Shown here: positions 1-8,644 of the stretch, in pieces
How the letters are laid out: each line of letters starts with the position of its first letter
Numbering within the stretch: the first letter of the stretch is position 1
From: Blastomonas aquatica
GTDB taxonomy: Bacteria; Pseudomonadota; Alphaproteobacteria; Sphingomonadales; Sphingomonadaceae
DNA: 64,000 nt
Assembly (NCBI RefSeq): GCF_014639875.1
Contig: NZ_BMGD01000002.1
Location: 124,001-188,000 of the forward strand
Reading direction: 5' to 3'
Notes under the pieces: model-generated
What the model saw: the letters and a program-made list of their open reading frames with translations, nothing else
What the model was told of the DNA's origin: nothing
The model's database searches: none
Translations under genes and position numbers: made by a program

Positions 1-1
1 G

Positions 2-1156
2 AGCGGGGGGGCATCGGCACGGCTGATCGGCGCGGTGTCGCACGTCATCGTTGCGCCGCAGGACCCCGATGCGGTGATCGCGGCGCTGGCATCGGCGGAC
101 ACGCACATCGTCAGCTTCACGATCACCGAAAAGGGCTATCATCGCCGACCCGATGGCGCGCTTTCCCGCGAGGATGCCGCGCTTGCCTCTGACCTTGCAG
201 GGCAGGGGCCGCCGCGCACGATCTACGGCTTTCTGGCAGCCGGGCTGGCGCAGCGGCGCGCTGCGGGGCTGCCCGGTCTGACATTGGTCAGCTGCGACAA
301 CCTGGCCAACAATGGCGCGCGGCTGATGTCGCTGATGCGCGATTATCTGGGCGGCACCGATGCTGCGCTGGCCGAATGGTTCGTGCAGACCTGCCGCTGC
401 CCCAGCACGATGGTCGACCGGATCGTGCCAGCGGTGACCGATGCCGACCGCAGCTGGCTGGCAGACCGGATCGGGCTTCAGGATGCCGCAGCGGTGATCA
501 CCGAGCCATTTTGCCAATGGGTGATCGAGGACGATTTTGCAGGGCCACGCCCCCGCTGGGAAGCGGTCGGCGCGCAGATCGTGGCCGATGTCGGGGATTT
601 CGAGGCCGCAAAGCTGCGGATGCTCAACGGCGCGCATTCGGCTCTGGCGTATCTGGGGCTGGCGCGCGGGTATCAGTTCGTCCACGAGGCGATTGCCGAT
701 CCGGCGCTGGCCGCGACGGTCCGCACGCTGATGCGGTGTGAAGCTGCGCCGACGCTGCGCCCGGCACCGGGGTTGGACCTCGATGCCTATGCCGATGCGC
801 TAATCGCGCGCTTTGCCAACACCGCGCTGCCCCACCGCCTGATCCAGATCGCGATGGATGGATCGCAGAAGATTCCGCAGCGCTGGCTTGAAACGCTGGC
901 GGTCAACCAGGCGGAGGGTCGCAGTTGCGCGGCGATACTGGAGGCCGTGGCCGCGTGGATCGTGCATGTGCGCGGTGATGTGCGTCCGGTCGATGACCCG
1001 ATGGCAGCCAAGCTCGCCGATCTGTGGGCAGAGCATGGCGCAGAAGGCATCGCTGCCGCGCTGTTCGGTGAGGGCGGCGTGTTCAGTGCCACCTGGACCG
1101 CATCGCCCGAAGCGATCGAGGCAATCAAGGGTCAGATCGCGGGCGTCGCGGCCTGA
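2..1156 (+). CDS. Mannitol dehydrogenase family protein (C-terminal part, truncated by window start)
   Basis: The reading frame is open from base 2, and the sequence before the first possible start (GTG at 35) already looks like family sequence (SARLIGAV), so the true start lies outside the window. The family (mannitol 2-dehydrogenase, fructuronate or tagaturonate reductase) oxidises or reduces sugar alcohols and hexuronates with NAD. The visible motifs VSFTITEKGY, the VSCDNLANNG stretch and the later NGAHSALAYLG segment with its conserved Asn and His are typical. The helical C-terminal domain is complete. The N-terminal NAD-binding fold is mostly missing. The gene ends 14 bp before the convergent vanR-like gene. 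Which sugar it acts on cannot be told from this fragment. Confidence 0.9.
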   Translation, partial: SGGASARLIGAVSHVIVAPQDPDAVIAALASADTHIVSFTITEKGYHRRPDGALSREDAALASDLAGQGPPRTIYGFLAAGLAQRRAAGLPGLTLVSCDNLANNGARLMSLMRDYLGGTDAALAEWFVQTCRCPSTMVDRIVPAVTDADRSWLADRIGLQDAAAVITEPFCQWVIEDDFAGPRPRWEAVGAQIVADVGDFEAAKLRMLNGAHSALAYLGLARGYQFVHEAIADPALAATVRTLMRCEAAPTLRPAPGLDLDAYADALIARFANTALPHRLIQIAMDGSQKIPQRWLETLAVNQAEGRSCAAILEAVAAWIVHVRGDVRPVDDPMAAKLADLWAEHGAEGIAAALFGEGGVFSATWTASPEAIEAIKGQIAGVAA

Positions 1157-1170
1157 TCCGCGCCCCGCGG

Positions 1171-1860
1171 CTACAGCATCGGGGCGTGGGTGAGCCTGCC
1201 GTTCGCCAATGGCGCGCGCGCATGGCGGCGCATCAACTGCTCGGCCTCTTCGGCATCGCCTGACAGAATGGCATCGCACACCGCGACATGATCGCGGTGT
1301 GCGGCGGACAGGTGCGCGTAGGTCGCGGGCAGATCGTCCCAGTCGAGCGCAAGGGCCGCTGCCGATCCGAACGGCAGATGGTTGTTGCGCGACAGCGCAT
1401 ACGCAATGGCCGAATTGTTGCTGGCATCGACCAGCAGATCGTGAAACGCCAGGTTATAGGTGTAGAACCGTTCGAGATCGGCCTCTTCGAGATACCCCTT
1501 GGCGAACAGCGCTTCGCCTTGTGCCAGGCAATCCTTGAGCTTTTGCGCCAACTGCGGCGCAGGCGGGGAAGAAGCCACGATCCGCGCGGCCAGCCCTTCG
1601 AGCACGCCGCGCACCTCGATGGCATCGGTCACCTGGCTGATCGTTGGCCCCCGCGCGGCATAGCCACGCGCGCCGATCCGGGCGACCAGGCCTTCCTGCT
1701 CCAGCGTCCTGAGCGCGGTGCGCACGGGCATGCGCGATACGCCGAGCCGCTCTGCGGTCGGAATTTCGGCGATGCGCTCGCCATCTGCCAGTTCGCCCGA
1801 TGCGATCATCTTGCGCAGTGCGACGACCACGCGCTGCCCCGGTTTCATCCGCTTTTCCAT
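1171..1860 (-). CDS. vanR: GntR-family (FCD domain) transcriptional regulator, VanR-like
   Basis: A 229-residue FadR-type GntR regulator. The winged HTH occupies about residues 8-70 (AERLGVSRMPVRTALRTLEQEGLV is the recognition region). An all-helical FCD ligand domain follows, with FHDLLVDAS and the later HRDHVAVCDAI histidines that usually hold the metal. It is divergent from a VanA-type Rieske oxygenase. The 125-bp gap contains ATTGGATCCAAT, which I know as the VanR operator of Caulobacter vanAB. I therefore infer a vanillate-responsive repressor of vanA, and probably of itself. An alternative start is the Met at 1848; no strong ribosome site separates the two. The symbol rests on operator and context, not on a ligand test. 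Confidence 0.85.
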   Translation of the reverse strand: MEKRMKPGQRVVVALRKMIASGELADGERIAEIPTAERLGVSRMPVRTALRTLEQEGLVARIGARGYAARGPTISQVTDAIEVRGVLEGLAARIVASSPPAPQLAQKLKDCLAQGEALFAKGYLEEADLERFYTYNLAFHDLLVDASNNSAIAYALSRNNHLPFGSAAALALDWDDLPATYAHLSAAHRDHVAVCDAILSGDAEEAEQLMRRHARAPLANGRLTHAPML

Positions 1861-1931
1861 GGTGTTTTCTTAAAGTCTGCCCGCCCCCCGGCAAGCCCCA
1901 ATCGCACTTGACGATTCTACGGCATCATGCT

Positions 1932-1945
1932 TATTGGATCCAATA
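1932..1945. promoter_or_regulatory. Palindromic VanR-type operator
   Basis: TATTGGATCCAATA is a perfect 14-bp palindrome in the divergent gap between the GntR/FCD regulator and vanA, 41 bp upstream of the vanA start. Its core ATTGGATCCAAT is identical to the VanR operator I remember from the Caulobacter vanillate promoter. The position suits repression of vanA transcription and autoregulation of the regulator. Confidence 0.8.
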
Positions 1946-1985
1946 GCGGTCGGTTATCACGGCCGGGGATACCAGGGAGAGCGAC

Positions 1986-3110
1986 ATGGCTACCGCAGCA
2001 AATGCTTCATTGACCAATGCGGCTCAGACGTCGCTTATCAAGCCCTGGCCGGTGAACACCTGGTACGTCGCGTGCACCCCCGCCGAAATCGACGGCAAGC
2101 CGCTGGGGCGCCAGATCTGCGGCGAGCGGATGGTCTTTTTTCGCAATGGTGAGGGCAAAGTCGCGGCGCTTGAGGATTTCTGTCCGCATCGCGGCGCGCC
2201 TCTGTCGCTTGGCTTTATCGAGAACGGCGCTCTGGTGTGCGGCTATCATGGCCTCGCGATGGGCTGCAACGGCCGGACGGTCGGCATGCCCGGCCAGCGG
2301 GTTGGGGGCTTCCCGCCGATCCGCACTTTTCCGGTGATCGAGCGCTACGGCTTCATCTGGGTCTGGCCCGGCGATGCCGAGGCGGCCGATCCAGCCAAGC
2401 TGCGGCATCTGGAATGGGCCGAAAGCGACGAATGGGCGTATGGCGGCGGGCTGTATCATGTCGCCTGCGATTATCGGCTGATGATCGACAACCTGATGGA
2501 CCTGACCCACGAGACCTATGTCCATGCTGGCAGCATCGGGCAGAAGGAGATCGACGAGGCACCGGTGAAAACCCGGATCGAGGGCGACGAGATCGTCACC
2601 AGCCGCTTCATGGATGGCATCATCGCCCCGCCGTTCTGGCAGATGGCGCTGCGCGGGGCAGGGCTCCCCGACCAGCAACTGGTCGATCGCTGGCAGATCT
2701 GCCGCTTCTCGCTGCCCAGCAGCGTGCTGATCGAGGTCGGCGTCGCACTCGCTGGCAATGGCGGCTATCACGCCGATGACAGCCAGAAGGCATCCTCGAC
2801 CGTCGTCGATTTCATGACGCCGGAAACCACCACCTCGCACTGGTACTTCTGGGGCATGGCGCGGCGGTTCGCGGTCGCGGACGCAGCGCTGACCGACACG
2901 ATCCGCGAGGGCCAGGGCAAAATCTTCGGAGAGGACATGGAGATTTTGCAGCTGCAACAGCGCAATCTCGATCTGTATCCGGATCGCAAGCTGCTGCTGC
3001 TCAACATCGATGCCGGCGGGGTGCGATCGCGCAAGATGATCGATCAGGCGATTGCCGCCGAGCAGGCCGAGGTCGCAGCTGCCGGTCAGGTGCTCGCGCC
3101 GGCGGAGTGA
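1986..3110 (+). CDS. vanA: Vanillate O-demethylase oxygenase subunit (Rieske oxygenase)
   Basis: A 374-residue Rieske non-haem iron oxygenase expected to demethylate vanillate to protocatechuate, releasing formaldehyde. The Rieske [2Fe-2S] ligands are visible as Cys66-X-His68 (CPHRGAPLS) and Cys85-X2-His88 (CGYHG). The catalytic iron site is the NLMDLTHETYVH segment with His175 and His180. Length fits VanA (about 350 residues). GGGAGAG precedes the ATG. Expression is probably set by the palindrome upstream and the adjacent VanR-like protein. The product enters the lig pathway 14 kb away. No VanB ferredoxin-reductase is next to it or elsewhere in the window, so electrons must come from an unlinked reductase. 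Related O-demethylases such as DDVA demethylase share the fold, so the exact methoxy-aromatic is inferred from VanR context. Confidence 0.85.
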   Translation: MATAANASLTNAAQTSLIKPWPVNTWYVACTPAEIDGKPLGRQICGERMVFFRNGEGKVAALEDFCPHRGAPLSLGFIENGALVCGYHGLAMGCNGRTVGMPGQRVGGFPPIRTFPVIERYGFIWVWPGDAEAADPAKLRHLEWAESDEWAYGGGLYHVACDYRLMIDNLMDLTHETYVHAGSIGQKEIDEAPVKTRIEGDEIVTSRFMDGIIAPPFWQMALRGAGLPDQQLVDRWQICRFSLPSSVLIEVGVALAGNGGYHADDSQKASSTVVDFMTPETTTSHWYFWGMARRFAVADAALTDTIREGQGKIFGEDMEILQLQQRNLDLYPDRKLLLLNIDAGGVRSRKMIDQAIAAEQAEVAAAGQVLAPAE

Positions 3111-3119
3111 TCGGCGCGC

Positions 3120-3491
3120 TCAGAAGGCGAGCGTGCCGCGCCGCTCGGCAAACAGCCAGGCTCCGTCGTGCAGTTCCAGCCGGTCGTGGAAATCGCCGAC
3201 CAGCGTCTTGTCCGCCATATACAGCACGACATAGCTGTGCGCGCGGACCTCGGTTTCGCTGATGGGATCGACCAGGGTGTTGGCCATCACATGCCGGGTG
3301 GTGCGTTTGGGCCGGTCGCGGAAGAACGCGCGGATGTTTTCGCGCCCGACCACCGGCGCATCGGGCTCGCTGGGGCGGGCAAAGCTGCCATCAGGGGTGA
3401 ACATCGCCGCCAGCCCATCGGCGTCATGCGCGTCATTGAGCATCGCAAAGCGTCGGATCAGCCGTTCGACGGCCCATTCGATTTCCATCAT
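3120..3491 (-). CDS. NTF2-like / SnoaL-fold protein
   Basis: A 123-residue single-domain protein with the NTF2-like pattern: an N-terminal helix (IEWAVERLIRRFAMLNDAHDADGLAAMFTPDG), then curved beta strands ending in GDFHDRLELHDGAWLFAERRG. In catabolic operons this fold is often a small dehydratase, isomerase or hydrolase, but catalytic residues cannot be assigned here. The start at 3491 overlaps the stop of the preceding alpha/beta hydrolase by four bases (ATGA), so it is the last gene of the 12-gene minus-strand operon. It ends 9 bp from the convergent vanA stop. Function in the pathway is unknown. Confidence 0.8.
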   Translation of the reverse strand: MMEIEWAVERLIRRFAMLNDAHDADGLAAMFTPDGSFARPSEPDAPVVGRENIRAFFRDRPKRTTRHVMANTLVDPISETEVRAHSYVVLYMADKTLVGDFHDRLELHDGAWLFAERRGTLAF

Positions 3492-4237
3492 GCCGATTGT
3501 CCCTCGGGTTCGTGCATCCATTGCAGCAGCGCATCGCTGACCGCTTCGGCGGCTTCCATCGGTGCCATATGGCCGCTGTCTTCAAACACGACATAGCGGG
3601 CATGCGAGATGACGGAGGCGATTTCGCGATGCTGGTCGGGCGGGCTCCAGCGGTCGAGCGCGCCCACCCCGATCAGCACCGGGCAGCGGATCAGCGGCAG
3701 CAGCGGCCGTGCATCGGGTCGCGCGAGCAACGCGGCGATCTGCGCGCGGTGGATCGCTGGCGACATGCGCCCGACCATCGCGTACAGCGCCGCCCGCAAC
3801 ATCGGATCGGTATCGAGCAGGCCATCTTTCACCATCGGTGGCAGCCAGACATCGGCGAGCGCGGTCATGCCCCGGTTCGCGCTGATGTCGAGCATCGCCT
3901 GCCGCTTGGATGGTTCGTCGGGTCCTGCCGGGTGCACCCCGGTATCGAGCAGGGCGAGCCGCTGCACCCGATCGGGCGCCTGCTGCCACACTGACAGCGC
4001 GACGCGCGCGCCCATCGAATGCCCCGCGATCGCAAAGCGCGGCGGCGCATCGGCGAGAACCTGCGCGGCCATTGCGGCGATCGAATCCTGCCGGGTCAGA
4101 TCGGGGACGAGGACATCGTATTCGCGCGAAATCGCCGCCTGCTGGTGCTGCCACACCGCCCCATCACACAGCAGCCCGGGGACCAGGATCACGGTCTCGC
4201 GGGATGAGGGCGCGGCGTTCATCTCAGGGTTCGACAT
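3488..4237 (-). CDS. Alpha/beta hydrolase
   Basis: An alpha/beta hydrolase fold protein of about 249 residues. It shows the oxyanion region LVPGLLCDGAVWQHQ, the nucleophile elbow AGHSMGARVAL (Ser in GHSMG) and a C-terminal catalytic His in FEDSGHMAPMEAAEAV. This type hydrolyses esters, lactones or beta-ketoacid-type C-C bonds. I chose the ATG at 4237, preceded by GAGGCG, which overlaps the cupin stop by 14 bases; the Met at 4222 is an alternative. It is the eleventh gene of the aromatic operon, coupled to the NTF2-like gene downstream. A role as enol-lactone or ring-fission-product hydrolase is plausible but unproven. Confidence 0.85.
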   Translation of the reverse strand: MSNPEMNAAPSSRETVILVPGLLCDGAVWQHQQAAISREYDVLVPDLTRQDSIAAMAAQVLADAPPRFAIAGHSMGARVALSVWQQAPDRVQRLALLDTGVHPAGPDEPSKRQAMLDISANRGMTALADVWLPPMVKDGLLDTDPMLRAALYAMVGRMSPAIHRAQIAALLARPDARPLLPLIRCPVLIGVGALDRWSPPDQHREIASVISHARYVVFEDSGHMAPMEAAEAVSDALLQWMHEPEGQSA

Positions 4238-4721
4238 CGGGCAGCGCCTCGCCATTCACCTGCACCGGGGCGGCTTCGATCAGCACGAACGCGATCCGGC
4301 AGACCGTATCCGCCGAGGGGTTGCGCCACAGGTGCAGCGTGCCGCGCTGGACGATGATGTCACCCGCGTGCGCGGTCGTGACCGCGCCGTCGTCAAGCTC
4401 GAGCTCGACCGAGCCTGAAAGCACGATGCCATAATCGATGCTGCTCGACCGGTGCATCGGCGATGCGCCGCCGGGCAGCATATCGACGATGCGGATCACC
4501 GATCCGCGATGCAGCGTCAGCCCGGCGTCGCGCAGGCGGCCATCGGTCTCGTCGTTGTTGTCGGCAGGCACGCTCGCGGTGGTCCACACCAGGCTGAAGC
4601 CGGCATCGCCCGAGGGAATCGGCTCGACCGGCAGGAGGTCATCGCTGCGGATGACCGCCTTGCCCGCAGCATCATGCCCGGTGACGATGCGCCGGACGGG
4701 AGACGAGGCGGGTGCGCTCAT
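4224..4721 (-). CDS. Cupin-domain protein
   Basis: A 165-residue small cupin. The single beta-barrel motif is recognisable: MHRSSSIDYGIVLSGSVELELDDG for cupin motif 1 and the GDIIVQRGTLHLWRNPS segment for motif 2, with a likely metal-binding His in each. It is too short to be a two-domain gentisate dioxygenase. The start ATG at 4721 overlaps the FAH-family gene stop in ATGA. Small cupins in aromatic operons can be isomerases, dioxygenases or binding proteins. The ligand set is incomplete compared with classical dioxygenases, so I leave the role open. Confidence 0.82.
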   Translation of the reverse strand: MSAPASSPVRRIVTGHDAAGKAVIRSDDLLPVEPIPSGDAGFSLVWTTASVPADNNDETDGRLRDAGLTLHRGSVIRIVDMLPGGASPMHRSSSIDYGIVLSGSVELELDDGAVTTAHAGDIIVQRGTLHLWRNPSADTVCRIAFVLIEAAPVQVNGEALPDVEP

Positions 4722-5683
4722 CCTTTCACCACGCGCTGGTCGATCGCGCCGAACAGCAGGCTGCCATCGGACAGGCGTGCCTCCATCCGCACGGTGTCGC
4801 CAAAGCGCATGAACCCGGTGCGCGGCTTGCCCTCGTCGAGCATCTCGATCCCGCGCCGTTCGGCGATGCACGACGATCCGATTTCGCGGAAGTTGCTGTT
4901 GGAAACGGTTCCCGATCCGATGATCGTGCCCGCGCACAGCGACCGCGTGCTCGCGGCGTGCGCGATCAGATCATGAAAGCCGAATTCCATCACCCCGCCC
5001 AGCGCATCGCCAAAGCGCTTGCCGTTCCACTCGACGCTGAGCGGCAGATGGACGCGGCCATCGCGCCAGGCATCGCCCAGCACATCGGGGGTCACCGCGA
5101 ACGGCGCGACGGAGCAGGCGGGCTTGGCCTGGACCCAGCCGAAGCCCGTCTTCATCTCGACAGGGGCGAGCGCGCGCAGCGACCAGTCGTTGATCTGCAC
5201 GATCAGCTTGATGTGCGCCAACGCCTGCTCGGGCGTGACACCCATCGGCACGGCATCGGTGATGATGCCGAACTCGCCCTCGAAATCGATGCCGTCTTCC
5301 TCTCGCGGCAGCGGCATGTCGGCGGTGGCGGAGAGGAACTGGTGCGACAGGCCCTGATACATCAGCGGGCGGCCCGCAGGCGGCGGTTCGGTGCCGAACA
5401 AGGTCTCCATCAGCTCGCCATGGCTGCGGAAGGCCGAGCCATCGAGCCATTGCCACGCGCGGGGCAGGGGCGCGGCGAAAGCGAGGCCCGCCGCGCTTTC
5501 GCCTTCGCCATTGGCCAGCCGATCGGCCAGCGCGCGCAACGCGGGCTCGGCGGTGGACCAGTCATCGAGCGCTGCCTGCAAGGTGGCAGCAATCTCCGAT
5601 GCGGCCAGATAGCGAGTGCCGTCGGCGCTGACGACGACCAGCGCGCCATCGGGTGTGCCATTGTCCTGGGTGGCAAGTTTCAT
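4718..5683 (-). CDS. Fumarylacetoacetate hydrolase (FAH) family protein
   Basis: A 321-residue FAH-fold enzyme. The acidic metal-binding residues are seen in GIDFEGEFGIITD and in VQINDWSLR, and the late ICAGTIIGSG-type loop reads SLCAGTIIGSGTVSN, which is highly typical. FAH relatives hydrolyse C-C bonds of acylpyruvates (fumarylacetoacetate, fumarylpyruvate) or hydrate and decarboxylate 2-oxo dienoates after ring fission. The start at 5683 has AAAGGA at good spacing; upstream Met codons would run into the neighbouring gene. Ninth gene of the operon. It is the best candidate for cleaving the 1,3-diketo or acylpyruvate product formed after ring opening by the VOC dioxygenase. Confidence 0.9.
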   Translation of the reverse strand: MKLATQDNGTPDGALVVVSADGTRYLAASEIAATLQAALDDWSTAEPALRALADRLANGEGESAAGLAFAAPLPRAWQWLDGSAFRSHGELMETLFGTEPPPAGRPLMYQGLSHQFLSATADMPLPREEDGIDFEGEFGIITDAVPMGVTPEQALAHIKLIVQINDWSLRALAPVEMKTGFGWVQAKPACSVAPFAVTPDVLGDAWRDGRVHLPLSVEWNGKRFGDALGGVMEFGFHDLIAHAASTRSLCAGTIIGSGTVSNSNFREIGSSCIAERRGIEMLDEGKPRTGFMRFGDTVRMEARLSDGSLLFGAIDQRVVKG

Positions 5684-5702
5684 GTTGGTCCTTTCAAAAG
5701 GG

Positions 5703-6635
5703 TCAAAGATCGGCCAGCGCATGGGCGACCAAAGCGGCAAGGCTGCCATCATGGCGGAGCCCTAGCGCATTGGCGCGCGGCGTGGACAGCGGGGGCTGGC
5801 GACCGAAAGCCGCCTCGATTGCGGGATCGGGCGCGTAGCGCACCAGCGATCCTGCGCTGCCCGTTTTCTGCGCGACCTCAGCGACCAGATCGCCGAAGAC
5901 CACCCGCAGCGCAGGGAGGTTGAGGCGGGTATCGGCAGGGGCGGCAGGCAGGGCGAGGGCGTGCTGGATCTGCCCCGTCAGCGCGTGACGCGACAGAAGC
6001 CAGCAGCTGGCATCGGCGGACACCGGCAGGCTGATCGGCGCGCCGGCCTTGAGCGCATGGAACAGGTTGCTCAGGAACGCCGATTTCATCCCCGATGGCC
6101 CCAAGGGCCGCGCAACGATGCCGGGCAGGCGCAGCGAAAGTCCGCGGATCGCGCCGCGCCGGCTCATCGTCGCGATCCACTCCTCGATCATCGCCTTGTG
6201 CGCGCCATAGCGCAGCATTGGGCGTGCTGGCGTTACATCATCGACCTTGGCAGGGAGCGGATCGCCGAACACCGCGATGCTGCTGGCGAACAGCACGCGG
6301 GGGCAGTTGCCGTGCGCAGCTGCTGCATCGATCAGCGCCATCGAGGCCGCGACATTGATGCGCGTCGCCAGTGCCGGATCGGCCTCGGCGGCGCCGCCGG
6401 GAACGGTAGCGAGATGCACGATCGCATCGAAGGGCGTCGCCGCGAGGTTGGCGATCAGTTCGGGGTCATCCAGATCGCCGGGCAGCGCCGTAACGCCGGG
6501 CAAATCGGCAAAGCCCAGCCCGGTCTGGTCTGTCGCAGTGACGTTCCAATCCTTTGCCAGCGCGCGAACGAGAGCCTGACCGACAAAGCCGCCTGCGCCG
6601 GTGACGAGTACGCGGGGAGGCCGGTCAGCTGCCAT
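5703..6635 (-). CDS. NAD-dependent epimerase/dehydratase (extended SDR)
   Basis: A 310-residue extended short-chain dehydrogenase. It has the nucleotide-binding VLVTGAGGFVG, the acidic DLDD loop, the SSIAVFG strand and the catalytic YGAHK (YxxxK). Members act on sugar nucleotides, aldonates or other hydroxy compounds. In this operon, between an FAH enzyme and a classical SDR, oxidation or reduction of a pathway side chain is more likely than sugar chemistry. The start at 6635 lies inside the end of the upstream SDR gene (11-bp overlap); upstream Met codons fall further into that gene. The substrate is unknown. Confidence 0.85.
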   Translation of the reverse strand: MAADRPPRVLVTGAGGFVGQALVRALAKDWNVTATDQTGLGFADLPGVTALPGDLDDPELIANLAATPFDAIVHLATVPGGAAEADPALATRINVAASMALIDAAAAHGNCPRVLFASSIAVFGDPLPAKVDDVTPARPMLRYGAHKAMIEEWIATMSRRGAIRGLSLRLPGIVARPLGPSGMKSAFLSNLFHALKAGAPISLPVSADASCWLLSRHALTGQIQHALALPAAPADTRLNLPALRVVFGDLVAEVAQKTGSAGSLVRYAPDPAIEAAFGRQPPLSTPRANALGLRHDGSLAALVAHALADL

Positions 6636-7392
6636 CGGTGATCGACGTTCCGCCATCGATGGCGATCTGCTGGCCAGTGATGAAGCTGCTGGCGGGGGAG
6701 GCAAGGAAGACGCTGGCCGAGGCGACATCGGCGACGGTGCCGACCCGGCGCAGCGGGGTCATCTGCATCCGCCGCGCCATGAAATCGCCATCCGCCATCA
6801 GCGGCTCGGACAAGGGCGTGGCGATCAGCCCCGGGGCAAGCGCGTTGACCCGCACATTGTCCGGCCCCCATTGCACCGCGAGGTTGCGCGCAAGCTGCGC
6901 CACGCCAGCCTTGGCGAGTGCATAAGCGTTGATCGCCCCGTTGCCGCGCAGCGCCGACAGGCTAGACATCAGGATGACGCTGCCCCCACCGGCTGCGGCG
7001 ATATGCGGGATCGCGAGCGTTGTCAGCGCAACGATCGATCGCAGGTTGACCGCGATCACCCGGTCGAAGTCATCCAGCGCCCAGCTTCCTGCCTCGCCGG
7101 TGATCCCGGCATTGCAGACCAGAATATCGAGCCCGCCGAACCGGGTGACGGTCTCCCCCACAAGCGCGGCGAGCGCATCGCCATCGGTGACATCGCAGGC
7201 GATGCCGTGGACCTTATGGCCAGCATCGCCAAGCGCTGCAATGGTGCTGGCGACCGCCTGCGCATCCTCGCTCGATATGACGACCTGCGCGCCCGCGTTC
7301 GCCAGCGCCTGTGCAATCCCCAGGCCGATCCCCTGCGTCGATCCGGTGACGATGGCCGTCCGGCCCGACAGGCAGTGGGCAGCAAAGGGCAT
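6625..7392 (-). CDS. SDR-family oxidoreductase
   Basis: A 255-residue classical short-chain dehydrogenase/reductase. It has the TGSTQGIG cofactor motif, CNAG (LVCNAGITG), catalytic Ser in LMSSLSALRG, and YALAK for the YxxxK pair, then the N-A-L-A-P-G segment after the active site. The absence of an Arg after the glycine motif together with SSED leaves NAD versus NADP unclear. It starts 3 bp after the cyclase-family gene and overlaps the epimerase gene, so it is translated from the same message. It likely oxidises an alcohol or reduces a ketone intermediate of the aromatic pathway. Confidence 0.9.
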   Translation of the reverse strand: MPFAAHCLSGRTAIVTGSTQGIGLGIAQALANAGAQVVISSEDAQAVASTIAALGDAGHKVHGIACDVTDGDALAALVGETVTRFGGLDILVCNAGITGEAGSWALDDFDRVIAVNLRSIVALTTLAIPHIAAAGGGSVILMSSLSALRGNGAINAYALAKAGVAQLARNLAVQWGPDNVRVNALAPGLIATPLSEPLMADGDFMARRMQMTPLRRVGTVADVASASVFLASPASSFITGQQIAIDGGTSITDGS

Positions 7393-7395
7393 CGT

Positions 7396-8190
7396 TCAGT
7401 CTTCGATGATCGCCACAGCCCGCGTCCAGCCCGCCGATGCACCGCGGATCTTGTGCGGGAAGCAGCTGACTGTGAAGCCGTGCGCGGGCAGGCTTTCGAG
7501 GTTGTGCAGCTTTTCGAGATGGCAATAGCCGATGTCGCGCCCCGCCTTGTGGCCTTCCCAGATCAGCGAGGTGTCGCCGCTTTCGGCGACCTTCTTGGCG
7601 GTATAGCTGAACGGCGCGTCCCAGCTCCAGGCATCGGTCCCGGTGACGCGGATGCCGCGCTCGAGCAGGTACATCGTCGCTTCATAGCCCATGCCGCAGC
7701 CGGTATCGACGAAATCGGGCTTGCCCACCGCGCCGCCTGCAGCGGTGTTGACCAATACAATATCGAAGGGCTGCAATTCATATTCGATCCGCGCCAGTTC
7801 GGCCTCGACATCGGCGGCAGTGACGACATAGCCGTTGTCGAAATGGCGGAAGTCGAGCTTCACGCCGGGGTTGAAGCACCATTCGAGCGGCACCTCATCG
7901 ATCGTGATCGCGCGCTGGGCACCTTCTTCGGAATTGCCATCCATGGTGGGGTGGAAATGCCACGGCGCATCGAGATGCGTGCCGTTGTGCGTGGTCAGCG
8001 TCACCCATTCGGCAGCGGCAAAGCCCGCGCCATCGGGCAACTGCTCGGCGGTGACGCCGGGGAAGAAATGGCCCAGCTCGGTCACCGTATCGGCGTGCTG
8101 CTGATAGGTGATCTTGGGGCGCATGAACGGCGGATCGGTTACGACGTCGTTTTCCAGATAGATGGACAGATCGATGAATTGGCGCGGCAT
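7396..8190 (-). CDS. Cyclase-family protein (kynurenine-formamidase-like metal hydrolase)
   Basis: A 264-residue member of the putative-cyclase family. The metal-binding signature HNGTHLDAPWHF is complete, with a second region FVDTGCGMGYEATMYLLERG and the C-terminal HKIRGA. Family members include kynurenine formamidase, isatin hydrolase and trans-dienelactone-type hydrolases. All use a metal held by His and Asp to hydrolyse amide or lactone bonds. Here a lactone or cyclic-imide type hydrolysis in an aromatic pathway is the natural guess. It lies 4 bp downstream of the small membrane protein and 3 bp before the SDR. Confidence 0.88.
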   Translation of the reverse strand: MPRQFIDLSIYLENDVVTDPPFMRPKITYQQHADTVTELGHFFPGVTAEQLPDGAGFAAAEWVTLTTHNGTHLDAPWHFHPTMDGNSEEGAQRAITIDEVPLEWCFNPGVKLDFRHFDNGYVVTAADVEAELARIEYELQPFDIVLVNTAAGGAVGKPDFVDTGCGMGYEATMYLLERGIRVTGTDAWSWDAPFSYTAKKVAESGDTSLIWEGHKAGRDIGYCHLEKLHNLESLPAHGFTVSCFPHKIRGASAGWTRAVAIIED

Positions 8191-8194
8191 GGTC

Positions 8195-8644
8195 TTATCC
8201 TTTTGTCAGCACAGCGCGCACCGCAGGGGGCGTGATGAGCAGCCCGAGCAATGCACCATAGGCTACCTTGATAGCAAATGCGGTTCCCCACGCGAATGAG
8301 GCAGCACCGCTGAACTGCAGCACGCCGATGACGATCCCAGCCAGCCCCAGCGCCAGCAGCGCGAGCATGATTGCGCGCACGACGATCGAGCCAACCGACG
8401 GCGCGGTTCCGGGAAGCGCACCCTTGGCGATCGCGGAGCGGGTCTGCAGCGCGGGCATCAGCGCCGCCATGAACGAGGCAGCGCCCGATTGCGGCAGAAA
8501 ATCGAGCGCCAGATTGTGGGGCGCCCAGACCGCGATGGGATCGGTGGTGCCGAAGATCAGCAGGAAAAACCCCGCGCTGATCGCCATGGTGATCACCATC
8601 GAGAAAAGCGTCTGCCTGCGCACATAGGCTTTGGGATCGGTCAC
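8195..8644 (-). CDS. Small membrane protein of unknown function
   Basis: A 149-residue protein with about four hydrophobic segments: TLFSMVITMAISAGFFLLIF near the N-terminus, a weaker central one (AASFMAALMPAL), IMLALLALGLAGIVIGVLQF, and a C-terminal one ending GALLGLLITPP. I do not recognise a family. Start overlaps the stop of the DUF2218 gene by four bases and its stop is 4 bp before the cyclase-family gene, so it is translationally embedded in the aromatic operon. It could help uptake, or anchor enzymes, but nothing in the sequence proves this. Confidence 0.75.
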   Translation of the reverse strand: MTDPKAYVRRQTLFSMVITMAISAGFFLLIFGTTDPIAVWAPHNLALDFLPQSGAASFMAALMPALQTRSAIAKGALPGTAPSVGSIVVRAIMLALLALGLAGIVIGVLQFSGAASFAWGTAFAIKVAYGALLGLLITPPAVRAVLTKG

